DNA of 64,000 nucleotides from Promethearchaeota archaeon (GTDB taxonomy: Archaea > Asgardarchaeota > Lokiarchaeia > Sigyniarchaeales > SOKP01): the NCBI GenBank assembly GCA_008080735.1, contig SHMW01000011.1:23085-87084 (forward strand). The letters are read 5' to 3'. Both the position numbers and the translations under genes were made by a program. Shown here piece after piece: positions 10,835 to 20,618 of the stretch; within the stretch, counting starts at the first letter, position 1, and each line of letters opens with the position of its first letter. The notes under the pieces are model-generated. The model searched no databases. It had not been told where the DNA came from and saw nothing but the letters and a program-made list of their open reading frames with translations.

Positions 10835-11320
10835 TTATTCCTCCCTGATTATTTCAAAATACGGAATATCTCCTAAGGTCCCTTCCATCTCGTCTTTAAA
10901 GACTGCTTTCACTCTCTGACCGATTTTCATTTTATTATGGTCCTTTTCATTGATAAAATGCATAGTATAAGTATCTGCACCGTCTAATTGAAAAAGTCCA
11001 TATCCATATGGAAATGGTCTCATCCCTCCTGTTTGAGGATCTACAAATGGATAATTTACAACTGTAAAGCCTACTAAAGTACCAGTAGGAGGAACCTCAA
11101 CCATATCATCCGCAGTCATACGAACTACACATTCTGCACATACACCACGTGGAGGAAAATGCATTTTTCCACATTTAGGACATTTACTTCCAAGTAATTT
11201 CCGTTCCTTCTTAAGTGTATCAAAAAATTTTACCGATAATTTTCCTATCGCATATTTATATGGAAGGTCAGTCTTCCATCTTATTTCAAATGGTTTTTCT
11301 TTTTCATTTTTTTTTCCCAT
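10835..11320 (-). CDS. DUF35 OB-fold / zinc-ribbon protein (thiolase partner)
   Basis: KCPKCGKMHFPPRGVCAECV plus TLVGFTVVNYP...LFQLDGADTYTMHFI. Confidence 0.88.
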   Translation of the reverse strand: MGKKNEKEKPFEIRWKTDLPYKYAIGKLSVKFFDTLKKERKLLGSKCPKCGKMHFPPRGVCAECVVRMTADDMVEVPPTGTLVGFTVVNYPFVDPQTGGMRPFPYGYGLFQLDGADTYTMHFINEKDHNKMKIGQRVKAVFKDEMEGTLGDIPYFEIIREE

Positions 11321-11327
11321 TTTTTAA

Positions 11328-12332
11328 TCACCCCGGTGGTTCATTGCCTAATATAGCTAATTCGGTCCATAATGAGCCTCCAAATCCCATCGCGAGCGCC
11401 TTTTCTGCATCTGGCACTTGTCGCTTTTCTCCCCGATCCATAACTTGTAACGCAGCTTCCGCTATTCGAACCAAAGCAGTTGCACCAATCGGATTAGTAC
11501 TTAAAACTCCTCCTGAAGGATTGACAGGTAATTCGCCGCCCATTTGAGTGATGCCTTCTCTGAGAATTTCACCACCTTTACCAGGTTCAGCAAAACCCAA
11601 AGCTTCGGTCCAAGATAATTCTGCCCAAGACGTTGGTTCATATACTTCTGCCACGTCTAAATCTTTTATTGGATCTTTTATCCCCGCCTTTTTATAAGCT
11701 TTTTTAGAGGCAAATGTGGCTGTGGGTAAATCATACATCTTATCATCGCATCCAAAGGTATAATAATGTGCAGTTGCAACGGAATGGAACCATGCTGGAT
11801 TATCTCGGATCTTTTTAGCTTCACTTTCTTTAGCATAAACCACGGCACATGCGCCCTCGCTTTGAGGACAACAATCGTGGAGTCGTAATGGGTAAGAAAT
11901 CGTTTGAGAACCCATTACATAATCCAAGGTAATATTAGGCATTTGTAAATGCGCAAAAGGATTATTCGCAGCATTACTACGATTTTTCACTGTGACCATT
12001 GCTGCTGTCTCAGGGCTCACATTATATTCATTCATATACATATTCGCCATAAGCGCAAGCGGTCCCAATGCACCTGCAAGGGAAGGGCGCTCCCACACAG
12101 GATCAAAAGCAGTAATGATACCAGTCGTTGCACCGCCTTCATTTAATTTCTCCCAGCCTACCACTAGCACTTTATCGTATATACCCGAGGCTACATTATA
12201 ATATCCACTTATCCCCAAGGAACTCCCCGTTGTACCACCAGTTGCGATTTTCACAACTGGTTTCATAAACCCGGGGGCAGCATCAATTCCACACCACATC
12301 TCTGAGAAGTTAATACCTTCGAAATGATCCAT
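11328..12332 (-). CDS. Thiolase-family protein, main body of a gene interrupted by an in-frame stop
   Basis: PVVKIATGGTTGSSLGISGYYNVASG, VKNRSNAANNPFAHLQ, LPVNPSGGVLSTNPIGAT. The N-terminal thiolase segment lies upstream in the same frame (12357-12521). Confidence 0.85.
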   Translation of the reverse strand: MDHFEGINFSEMWCGIDAAPGFMKPVVKIATGGTTGSSLGISGYYNVASGIYDKVLVVGWEKLNEGGATTGIITAFDPVWERPSLAGALGPLALMANMYMNEYNVSPETAAMVTVKNRSNAANNPFAHLQMPNITLDYVMGSQTISYPLRLHDCCPQSEGACAVVYAKESEAKKIRDNPAWFHSVATAHYYTFGCDDKMYDLPTATFASKKAYKKAGIKDPIKDLDVAEVYEPTSWAELSWTEALGFAEPGKGGEILREGITQMGGELPVNPSGGVLSTNPIGATALVRIAEAALQVMDRGEKRQVPDAEKALAMGFGGSLWTELAILGNEPPG

Positions 12333-12340
12333 TTGGCATC

Positions 12341-12359
12341 TAACGTCGATAAGACGTTA
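12341..12359. repeat. Perfect 7-bp inverted repeat, 5-nt loop, inside the thiolase gene
   Basis: taacgtc gataa gacgtta; on the coding strand it contains the in-frame TAA. Confidence 0.85.
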
Positions 12360-12521
12360 AATGTTACCTATTAGAATAGCATCAATGTCTTTAGGCTCCA
12401 ATTGAGCATCATCTAAAGCCATTTTTACTGCTTCATAGACCATTTCGGGGATATTCACATCCCTCCGTTTACTTCTGAACTTGGTTTGTCCGATTCCTAC
12501 TATTCCTACTTTTTCTGGCAT
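12357..12521 (-). CDS. N-terminal fragment (54 aa) of the interrupted thiolase
   Basis: MPEKVGIVGIGQTKFRSKRRDVNIPEMVYEAVKMALDDAQLEPKDIDAILIGNI*; same frame as ORF 11328-12332; its start overlaps the TAA of the upstream thiolase (TAATG). Absent from the ORF track because it is short. Confidence 0.75.
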   Translation of the reverse strand: MPEKVGIVGIGQTKFRSKRRDVNIPEMVYEAVKMALDDAQLEPKDIDAILIGNI

Positions 12522-13678
12522 TACTTTTCACCTCCAAAAATTAATACACAATTGCCCTGAGAACAGATTCCATTCATCCCATTTGCAAGTCCGAGATTTG
12601 CATTGGGAACTTGGCGTTTTTCAGCTTTTCCCATCAATTGAAGCGCGATCTCTGCCACGCGAATTAATCCATTTGCCATCGTGGGATTACTTGAAAGAAC
12701 ACCACCCGAAGGATTTACGGGTATGGACCCGTTCATTTCAGTTTCACCGCTATCAATAAAATTGCCTCCTTGACCTTTCTTGCAAAAGCCGAGTGCCTCA
12801 TAACTCATTAATTCATGGGTTGAAAATGCATCATAGACCTCTGCCAAGTCCAATTCTTTCTTAGGATCTGTGATTCCCGCCATTTTATATGCTTCCTTCG
12901 CTGCTCCTTCTAATCCTATCAAATCGCTCATATTTCTATGTCCTAAGTAATATGCATCTGTACAACTTGCATAACCCTTTAACCATACGGGACTATCTGT
13001 TAACTCATTTGCCTTCTCTTCATTTGCTAATAACATTGCAACCGCACCATCAGAAAACGGTGGAAAATCTAATTCTTTCAAGGGAAATGCGACCATCGGA
13101 GAATTCAATACATCCTCTAAGGAGACCGCCTCTTGAAGATGGGCATAAGGATTCGATAAGGCGTTTTTTCGATTTTTCACAACAACCTTTGCCGCCTGCT
13201 CTTCTGTCACTCCATACTTAGTCATATACATATTTGCCATCAGCCCCGCCGCAGAGATTTGGTCAAGACCAAGATGTCTTTGGAAAAACGGGTCGAAAAT
13301 ACTATTATTGATCAGATATTGGTCACCCTCTGAACATTTAGTATGGGACACCACCAAGACGGTATCATATTCTCCGGAAAGCACTCGCATAGCACCATAT
13401 ACATATGCAAAGGCGCCATCTCCCGATACTCTTGATTCTGCCTTTCGTACGGATCCAACAGCATCTTGTATCGCCATATTTGCTATCGTTCGACCATCGT
13501 TGAAATCATTAGAGCTGGAAATGACACATCCAACATCATCATTGGTTATTCCCAATTGATTATGCAACTCTTTTACCACCTCAAATACAAGCTCCGATAT
13601 GGTCAATTCGATCTTTTCCTGCTCATATTTAGATTGTGAAACACCACATATTGCTACGTTTCCTTCCATGACTTTCAC
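12521..13678 (-). CDS. Thiolase-family protein (nucleophile Cys replaced by Ser)
   Basis: MEGNVAICGVSQSKY, VSGDGAFAYVYGAMRVLSG, VKNRKNALSNPYAHLQ, IPVNPSGGVLSSNPTMANG. Confidence 0.85.
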   Translation of the reverse strand: MKVMEGNVAICGVSQSKYEQEKIELTISELVFEVVKELHNQLGITNDDVGCVISSSNDFNDGRTIANMAIQDAVGSVRKAESRVSGDGAFAYVYGAMRVLSGEYDTVLVVSHTKCSEGDQYLINNSIFDPFFQRHLGLDQISAAGLMANMYMTKYGVTEEQAAKVVVKNRKNALSNPYAHLQEAVSLEDVLNSPMVAFPLKELDFPPFSDGAVAMLLANEEKANELTDSPVWLKGYASCTDAYYLGHRNMSDLIGLEGAAKEAYKMAGITDPKKELDLAEVYDAFSTHELMSYEALGFCKKGQGGNFIDSGETEMNGSIPVNPSGGVLSSNPTMANGLIRVAEIALQLMGKAEKRQVPNANLGLANGMNGICSQGNCVLIFGGEK

Positions 13679-13990
13679 TTTTAATATATAATTTAATTTA
13701 TGTAATTTTGTTATTAATTGGAATTTATAGTAAATACTTTAATATGCAACTCAGAAATATTTAAAGCTTTCATCCAGTTTTTATTTAATTTTGATCAAAT
13801 ATCATAGATTATCTAACAAATAATATAGGACGCTTGAATATCAGCTCAATTCTCACTAAACAGAACTTCTAATTTTGAATAAGGATTTTTTCAAAAACGA
13901 AAATCAAAAACGAAAATTATAAATAAACTAAGAATTAATGCTATTTCACCAGTCATTAGTAGCATTGAAAAACAATAATAACTCATTAAT

Positions 13991-14812
13991 ATGAATGTCG
14001 AAGATTTTGAAGATGTAAAATATGATAAAGAGGATAACGGTATTTGCACCGCAATGATAAGCAGACCAGAGAGGAGAAATGCGGTTTCTTATGTGACCTT
14101 CCTTGAAATATATACCGTATTAGAAGATATGGAACAAGATAAAAACGCAAAAGTTTTAATCATTACGGGGGATCCCAAGGGAAATGCTTTTACCTCGGGA
14201 GGTTATTTTGAACCAAATTTTTTCGAAAAAGTACATAAGGATATAAGGGCGGAAATTAACTTAATGGATATTGCCCAAAAGCGCACCTGCATGAGATTTT
14301 GGGAATTCTCTAAACCGGTAATCGCTGCAATTAACGGGATGGCAATTGGAGGGGGCATCTCTATGCCTTTAGCAGGTGCCGATCTGATCTATATGGCAGA
14401 AGATGCGTGGTTAGGGTTCTATTTTTCAAAACGAGCCATAATTGGAGAATTTGGGATGAATTTTCTTTTACCCTTCTATTTGGGATTCCAAAAAGCGAAA
14501 GAAATCCTGTATTTCGGAAAAAAAATAACTGCCAAACAGGCATATGAACTAGGTTTGGTCAATAAAGTTCTCCCTACAGATGAATTAATGTCTTTTACTC
14601 GTACACAGGCTTTAAAGCTGATACCGCCGAAAGCTCCTACTAAGTCTATTAACTTAATGAAAAAAATTATGCATAATTATTTTAGACCTATATTGGACCA
14701 GACTCTTGATTTAGAAAATCGCGGTTTAAGGAAAACGTTCCGTTCGAAAGATTTTAGAGAATCAATGAATGCTTTGAAAGAAAAACGAGAACCTCATTTT
14801 ATTGGAAAATAA
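13991..14812 (+). CDS. Enoyl-CoA hydratase/isomerase family protein
   Basis: ISRPERRNAVSY, GNAFTSGGYF, KPVIAAINGMAIGGGISMPLAGADLIYMAEDA crotonase signature. Confidence 0.9.
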   Translation: MNVEDFEDVKYDKEDNGICTAMISRPERRNAVSYVTFLEIYTVLEDMEQDKNAKVLIITGDPKGNAFTSGGYFEPNFFEKVHKDIRAEINLMDIAQKRTCMRFWEFSKPVIAAINGMAIGGGISMPLAGADLIYMAEDAWLGFYFSKRAIIGEFGMNFLLPFYLGFQKAKEILYFGKKITAKQAYELGLVNKVLPTDELMSFTRTQALKLIPPKAPTKSINLMKKIMHNYFRPILDQTLDLENRGLRKTFRSKDFRESMNALKEKREPHFIGK

Positions 14813-15114
14813 AATATTTAGCTTCAGATTTTATCCCTTTTTATATTTGAAGATATAAATCTTTATAGTTTTATTTTATAAAAAGAATTATTTAGATCTG
14901 AGCTTACTATCTGGAATTAATTCAAAAATTTCTCATTTTCGTAATCTTTTCGATATAATCTTGGAATACTCTAAAGAGTGTGTTAATTTTATACTAAAAA
15001 CTAAAAGAATCAATAATAAACCATATTTATATGGAAATAACTTTCGATCTCGATCGATAAGATGAAAATTTATATAGGAAACTATCAATATTAATTGTTA
15101 CAAATTGATTAAAA

Positions 15115-16857
15115 GTGAAAAAAATGACACAAGAACAAACATCTAAATATGCCCAAAGATTTTGGAAAAAGAATTGGGACGAAGGATTGGAAGACTTAGC
15201 CTATGAGGAATATAATAAAACATTTCTTGAATTCATTTCACCAACTTTTCAAGATTTCCCCAATGTTATGGCGTATGCTTACTTAGGTATCGAACATACA
15301 TTCAGAGAACTGGATGAGTTCTCTAATAAATTTGCGAATATGCTCTTAGATCAAGGATTTAAAAAGGGAGATATAGTAGGAATTAATCTTCCCAATACTC
15401 CCGAATATCTCATTTCGGTAATTGGGACTCTTAAGGCAGGGTGTATAGTCTCTGGGATCTCTCCTCTATTATCTGCAGTACAAGTTCAATATCAGCTAAA
15501 TGATTTAGGGGCAAAAGACAAAAAAGTTGCTTTAGTTACTCTTGATGCCGCATTCGAAGCAAATATAATGAAGATCGCAAACAAAATTGAACGCACTGAG
15601 CTTATTATTACAACGAGTGTTGCTGGCTTTTTGCCAGGGTGGAAACGATTTTTAGGTAAATTATTGGGGAAAGTGCCAAAAGGGAAAGTCGTCCCTATCC
15701 CCGGGAAGACTGTATTTGATTTTCATAACGATGTATTGGCAAATTACCCCTCAATAAGTGTAAATGTTGATTTGACTCCAGATGATGTGGGATGGATACA
15801 ATACACAGGTGGAACTACTGGTCCGCCCAAGGGTGCGATGCTTACACATAGAAATTGTGTACATAATATAAAATCAGTCACTACATGGTTACATTGGAAA
15901 CGGAACCAAGGCATCTTGTTATCTGGGTTTCCAATGTTCCATATCGCGGGGCTTACACTGGCAGAAGCCGGTCCTTCATTGGCAATCCCCCAAATTTTAA
16001 TTCCAAATCCACGAGACACCGCCCATATTGTTGAAGAGATGAAAAAATATGATGTCACCAATTTGGTTAATGTCCCGTCTCTATATCAGATGTTAATGAA
16101 AGAAGAAGAATTCCAAGAAATGGATCACTCTAATTTAGGTATATGTATCTCAGCAGCAGCGCCTTTTCCCAAAGAATCTCAAGTTGAGTTGGAAAAAATC
16201 ATCGGAAAAGAAAAACTATTAGAACTTTACGGAATGACAGAGACCTCCCCTGTTAGTACGATGAATCCAGCGAGAAAAGAGAAAAAGCTTGGAACTGTAG
16301 GAATGCCATTTTTAAATGTAGAATGCAAAATCGTTAATCCCCAAACCAATGAATTAGTTCCCATTGGAGAAGCGGGTGAAATATGTATCGGTGGCCCATT
16401 AGTTATGAAGGGATATTATAATAAACCAGAAGAGACCAAAAACGCGATTGATTCAGATGGTTTCATGCATACGGGGGATGTAGGTATTATGGACAAAGAT
16501 GGATATATTCGAATTGTTGATAGGACAAAAGATATGATAAACGTGGGAGGATATAAAGTATTTTCGAGTAAAGTTGAGGATGAACTATCAAAACACCCCG
16601 CCATTGATATGATGGCATTAATCGGCATTCCTCAGCCAGATAGACCGGGTTCGGAAATCGTCAAGGCCTATATACAAATCCATCCTGATTATCAATATCA
16701 AAGTGAAGACTCATTGAAGAAAGAAATCTTGGAATATGCTAATGAAATATTGGCTCCGTATGAAATTCCCAAGGAGATCCAATTCACAAAAGAGATTCCC
16801 CTCACGGCCGTAGGAAAAATTGATAAAAAAGTTCTTCGAAAAGAAGCAAGTGAATAA
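15115..16857 (+). CDS. Acyl-CoA synthetase (AMP-dependent ligase)
   Basis: IQYTGGTTGPPKGAMLTHRN, ELYGMTETSPV, FMHTGDVGIMDKDGYIRIVDRTKDMINVGGYKV, C-terminal LTAVGKIDKKVLRK. Possible alternative start at ATG 15124. Confidence 0.93.
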   Translation: MKKMTQEQTSKYAQRFWKKNWDEGLEDLAYEEYNKTFLEFISPTFQDFPNVMAYAYLGIEHTFRELDEFSNKFANMLLDQGFKKGDIVGINLPNTPEYLISVIGTLKAGCIVSGISPLLSAVQVQYQLNDLGAKDKKVALVTLDAAFEANIMKIANKIERTELIITTSVAGFLPGWKRFLGKLLGKVPKGKVVPIPGKTVFDFHNDVLANYPSISVNVDLTPDDVGWIQYTGGTTGPPKGAMLTHRNCVHNIKSVTTWLHWKRNQGILLSGFPMFHIAGLTLAEAGPSLAIPQILIPNPRDTAHIVEEMKKYDVTNLVNVPSLYQMLMKEEEFQEMDHSNLGICISAAAPFPKESQVELEKIIGKEKLLELYGMTETSPVSTMNPARKEKKLGTVGMPFLNVECKIVNPQTNELVPIGEAGEICIGGPLVMKGYYNKPEETKNAIDSDGFMHTGDVGIMDKDGYIRIVDRTKDMINVGGYKVFSSKVEDELSKHPAIDMMALIGIPQPDRPGSEIVKAYIQIHPDYQYQSEDSLKKEILEYANEILAPYEIPKEIQFTKEIPLTAVGKIDKKVLRKEASE

Positions 16858-16996
16858 AACTTTAAATCTATTTTTTTTTTATTTTTGTTAATATCGCATT
16901 ATCATTCTCACAGTGGTGAGTGAAGAGATTTTTAAATATCTCTGGAAGAAATACAAAAATGATGGATAAAACTTTGACAAGAAATAGTATTGGAGG

Positions 16997-17206
16997 GTGG
17001 CTATGAAAAAATCGTGGAAATTCATTATCTATACTATTTTATTCGTATCTCTTTATCTTATTTTTGAAATTTTCTTGGATATCACAATTTTTCCTCGCAA
17101 TGAAGATCTAGTCGTTATTTTTGCCTTTATCCTCTTTCTAATTTTACGTCTTTTAATAGTGGCTATATTTATCTATTTATTTTATCGAAATTATATAAAA
17201 GGGTAA
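16997..17206 (+). CDS. Small hydrophobic (membrane) protein
   Basis: 69 aa with two hydrophobic segments; ATG at 17003 is a likelier start. Confidence 0.45.
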   Translation: MAMKKSWKFIIYTILFVSLYLIFEIFLDITIFPRNEDLVVIFAFILFLILRLLIVAIFIYLFYRNYIKG

Positions 17207-17400
17207 TTAATTTTTATTTCAATTTATTTTTACGCAATATTCTGCCTTTTTCTCCTTCTCAATTTTTATATTAATACGAAATCGAATATGAATGGTGATA
17301 ATTTTTTTAAAATTTAAATAGGTAGTCAGAGAATATTTTATTTAACATATATACAAATAATTCAAATATTTGTAAATCCAAAAATAAAGAGTGAGAAAAT

Positions 17401-18291
17401 ATGGTTCACAGAACAGATAATTTGGTAATCTCTGCGGCACTTGCTGGTGCGGTTACCCGAAAAGATCAAAATGAAGCAGTTCCCTATACTCCTGAGGAAT
17501 TTGGAGATGAAGCAAAAAGATGCTATGATGCGGGAGCCGCAATTGTGCATATTCATGCCAGAGATGAACAAGGATTACCAACTCCAGACTTAGATATCAT
17601 TCGAGAAACTTTAGAAAATATTAAAAAAAAAGCCCCCGACATTATAATTAACCTTAGTACTGCTATAAGTATTAATGCAACCGATAGGGAGAGGATTAAA
17701 CCTGTACGCACCTTTAAACCACCTTTAGCCTCTTTAAATACGAACTCCATGAACTTTTCAGTTGCAAACTGGAAAACAGGAGAAGTTGTAATGGCTGCCG
17801 ATAATGTATTTACAAACACCTTCAAGACAATCCAACGATTTGCCAGCTATATGCAAAAAGCGGGAACTAAGCCCGAAATGGAGATATACGATATGGGTGG
17901 ATTGTATAATATGCTACTTCTGGATAAGCAAGAGGGCATGTTTGATCATCCATTACATTTCCAATGTGTGTTTGGTGTTTGCGGAGGTATCCCTTTCACG
18001 CCAATGAATTTTGCCCACTTCCTTAGTGTCATGCCTGAGGATGCGACATGGAGCGTATGTGGTGTCGCGAATCAACAGTTTCAAGCGGCTCTGTCAGCAA
18101 TCGGATGGGGTGGTCATGTCAGAGTTGGTTTAGAAGATAACATCCGGATGCCGAATGGAGATCTAGCAAAAGGGAGTTGGGAACAAGTTGCCTGGGCGAA
18201 GCAAATGGCGGAAAAAGCAGGTAGAAATGTAGTTCAAGGAGAAGAAGCACGTAAGGAGTTCAATATCAAAAATAAAGAAGTTACCCTCTAA
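17401..18291 (+). CDS. Beta-keto acid cleavage enzyme family (BKACE, DUF849)
   Basis: VISAALAGAVTRKDQNEAVPYTPEEFGDEAKRCYDAGAAIVHIHARDEQGLPT, GGIPFTPMNFAHFL, GGHVRVGLEDNIRMPNGDLAKGSWEQV. Confidence 0.93.
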   Translation: MVHRTDNLVISAALAGAVTRKDQNEAVPYTPEEFGDEAKRCYDAGAAIVHIHARDEQGLPTPDLDIIRETLENIKKKAPDIIINLSTAISINATDRERIKPVRTFKPPLASLNTNSMNFSVANWKTGEVVMAADNVFTNTFKTIQRFASYMQKAGTKPEMEIYDMGGLYNMLLLDKQEGMFDHPLHFQCVFGVCGGIPFTPMNFAHFLSVMPEDATWSVCGVANQQFQAALSAIGWGGHVRVGLEDNIRMPNGDLAKGSWEQVAWAKQMAEKAGRNVVQGEEARKEFNIKNKEVTL

Positions 18292-18412
18292 AAAAAATCT
18301 TATTATCATTTATTTTTTTTAATTTAATCTCATTTTTTAGAAGTATTCGTCTAATTAACTGCTAAGTTATAAAGAATTAGAAATAAAAAAAATAAAATAT
18401 TATCTTAAAAAT

Positions 18413-18892
18413 TTAGATTTCTTCGAAATAGAGAATATCTTTTATTACCCCCTCTCGTCGTTCTTTTGGTTTTAAAACCGCTTTAACTTTCGCTCCAATA
18501 TGATCTTTATCTGGGTCTGTGGTCTTTATGATTCCTAACATCGCTCCATCTGTTTTTTCTATATCGATGAGAGCCACCATTTTTGGAGTTTTCATCTTTT
18601 TACCATGTGCGTTAATCGTTGCAGTTGTGAATAATCGTATAGTCCCTTGTGCGGGAACTTCAGTCCAATTTTCATCTGGAATTTCCACGAAACAATCTTC
18701 GCAATAAAGTCGAGGTGGGAAAAAGATTTTCTCACATTTTGGACATATGGTGGCAAGAAATGAATCATTTCCTTTCAAATGCTTAAAGAATTTATCACCC
18801 GCAACACCACTAGGATAAAGATAATCTGCTTGCATGTTTCCTCTCCAATGCGTTGGAGCCGTTGGATCGGTCTGTTTTTCTGTGAAAGTCAT
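18413..18892 (-). CDS. DUF35 OB-fold / zinc-ribbon protein
   Basis: ICPKCEKIFFPPRLYCEDCF zinc ribbon; next to a second thiolase pair. Confidence 0.85.
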   Translation of the reverse strand: MTFTEKQTDPTAPTHWRGNMQADYLYPSGVAGDKFFKHLKGNDSFLATICPKCEKIFFPPRLYCEDCFVEIPDENWTEVPAQGTIRLFTTATINAHGKKMKTPKMVALIDIEKTDGAMLGIIKTTDPDKDHIGAKVKAVLKPKERREGVIKDILYFEEI

Positions 18893-18894
18893 TA

Positions 18895-19434
18895 CTATTC
18901 ACCTCCTCTTAACGGTTTGAAATATTTGATATCTGTTATTGAACCTTCTCGCTCCTCTTCTGGCTTCCAAACTGCTTTAACTTTCATGCCGATATGAATC
19001 TCATCTTTAGACATCTCTCCGAAATAATGCATAAAACCCATCGGATCAGGACGAGCACCATCTATTGAAATTACACCGATAAGGATTGGGTCCTCAATAC
19101 GATTCGCGTTCGGGTCTAAGTATGAGATTGAATAGGTATTAATCGTTCCCGTATCCTTTAATTCAACCCAACCTTCAGTTGGTCCATAACAATATTCACA
19201 GAAGCTTCTGGGTGGGGTAATAACTCTATCACATTTATGACAATTGACCCCCAAGATTTTTCCTTCTTTAAGCCCTTGTAGGAATTTTGAATACGCAGGT
19301 CCTAAACTCCAACTATATTGGATTTCGGGTTCCCACCATGTATAAGTGATATTTTTTTGGTAAATATCCTTTGTACCTACATGTGTTCCAGGAGCATATG
19401 GAGGACTACTTTTATTATCTTCTTTTTTTTCCAT
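18895..19434 (-). CDS. DUF35 OB-fold / zinc-ribbon protein
   Basis: NCHKCDRVITPPRSFCEYCYGPTEGWVELKDTGTINTYSI. The track ORF starts at 19632, but that extension overlaps the upstream thiolase; MEKKEDNKSS at 19434 is the likely start. Confidence 0.85.
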   Translation of the reverse strand: MEKKEDNKSSPPYAPGTHVGTKDIYQKNITYTWWEPEIQYSWSLGPAYSKFLQGLKEGKILGVNCHKCDRVITPPRSFCEYCYGPTEGWVELKDTGTINTYSISYLDPNANRIEDPILIGVISIDGARPDPMGFMHYFGEMSKDEIHIGMKVKAVWKPEEEREGSITDIKYFKPLRGGE

Positions 19435-19439
19435 TTTTT

Positions 19440-20603
19440 TCACCTCTTTAATACCATAACGGTTGCCATTTGCATTATATCTCCCCAAGCTTGACCAACT
19501 CCGATTCTTGGGTCTCCAGGGATTTGTCTTTTTCCTGCTTTCCCAGCTAATTGCCAATATAACTCGCAAACCTTTTGTCCCATGGTTGCTGCGATCGGAT
19601 TCCCTACACCAAGTAAACCACCTGAAGGACAAATAGGTAAATCTCCATCTCTCTGGGTTACCCCTTCTCGCGTGAGGATTGGGGCTTCTCCTTTATCACA
19701 GAGCAGAAGTCCTTCCATATGATGAAGTTCTTTATAATCAAACGGATCATATGGCTCAGCAAAATCGATTTCGCGACGAGGGTTAACAATTCCCGCCATT
19801 TTATATGCCATTTTCGCAGCGAGGGAAACATAACGAGGAAAATATAGATCACGATTAGTCCACATGGTACTATCTATATTATATCCCACTCCTTCTACCC
19901 AGATGGGGTCATCAGTATATTGGTTCACGACATCTTCAGAGCAAAATATTAAAGCTGCTGCCCCGTCACTCGGGGGACTGATATCTAATCTTTGAACGGG
20001 CCATGCCATCATTTCAGAATTTAACACGTCATCGACGGTTATATTTGGATCTGCCAATTGCGCGCAAGGATGACCTACAGCATTTCGCTTATTCTTTACG
20101 GCTACTCGAGCAATATCTTCTTTCTTGATATTATGCACGGTCATATATCGATTCATCTCCATCGCGAAAAGCCATACTAAATTTGGATTAAGTGGTCTGT
20201 CAATGACGGGATCCCATATATGTCTAAATGCAGTTTGAGGGTGCGGATAACACGAACCCATTTTTTCCTCAGCTATCACCATACATATATCTGCAACACC
20301 GGAAGCTACATGCCACCATCCAGCAATAGGGGCAAATACTCCAGTCCCTCCACCGTTGAACACTCTTACATAAGGCTTTCCTGCCCCTCCAGCACCATCA
20401 AGTAAATTTTCACCTTTCATGTGGATACCGTCAAAAGCATCTGGAGCACTTCCCATTACTATCATATCGATATTTTTCTTTTCAATGCCTGCTTCTTCCA
20501 TTGCCATTTTTGCTGCTAAAAAGGATAATTCTTTTCCCGTCTCTTTTAATCGTCTTCGAAAGAGTGTCATTCCCGCTCCAATTACAGCTACATCTTTTTT
20601 CAT
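19440..20603 (-). CDS. Thiolase-family protein (no nucleophile Cys)
   Basis: MKKDVAVIGAGMTLFRR, VRVFNGGGTGVFAPIAGWWHVASG, VAVKNKRNAVGHPCAQL, LPICPSGGLLGVGNPIAAT. Confidence 0.85.
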   Translation of the reverse strand: MKKDVAVIGAGMTLFRRRLKETGKELSFLAAKMAMEEAGIEKKNIDMIVMGSAPDAFDGIHMKGENLLDGAGGAGKPYVRVFNGGGTGVFAPIAGWWHVASGVADICMVIAEEKMGSCYPHPQTAFRHIWDPVIDRPLNPNLVWLFAMEMNRYMTVHNIKKEDIARVAVKNKRNAVGHPCAQLADPNITVDDVLNSEMMAWPVQRLDISPPSDGAAALIFCSEDVVNQYTDDPIWVEGVGYNIDSTMWTNRDLYFPRYVSLAAKMAYKMAGIVNPRREIDFAEPYDPFDYKELHHMEGLLLCDKGEAPILTREGVTQRDGDLPICPSGGLLGVGNPIAATMGQKVCELYWQLAGKAGKRQIPGDPRIGVGQAWGDIMQMATVMVLKR

Positions 20604-20618
20604 TTATTTTTTCACCTC

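Noticed and set aside
11215-11547. 110 aa plus-strand ORF
   Set aside because: Antisense to the DUF35 and thiolase genes.
12889-13221. 110 aa plus-strand ORF
   Set aside because: Antisense to the thiolase at 12521-13678.
16903-16925. ctcac-agtg-gtgag inverted repeat after the acyl-CoA ligase gene
   Set aside because: Only 5 bp, weak, and not followed by a convincing T tract; expected by chance.
19435-19632. N-terminal extension of the DUF35 ORF (MSFRWFTWCRESDRSN...)
   Set aside because: Overlaps the upstream thiolase 3' end out of frame; the DUF35 sequence starts at MEKKEDNK (19434).
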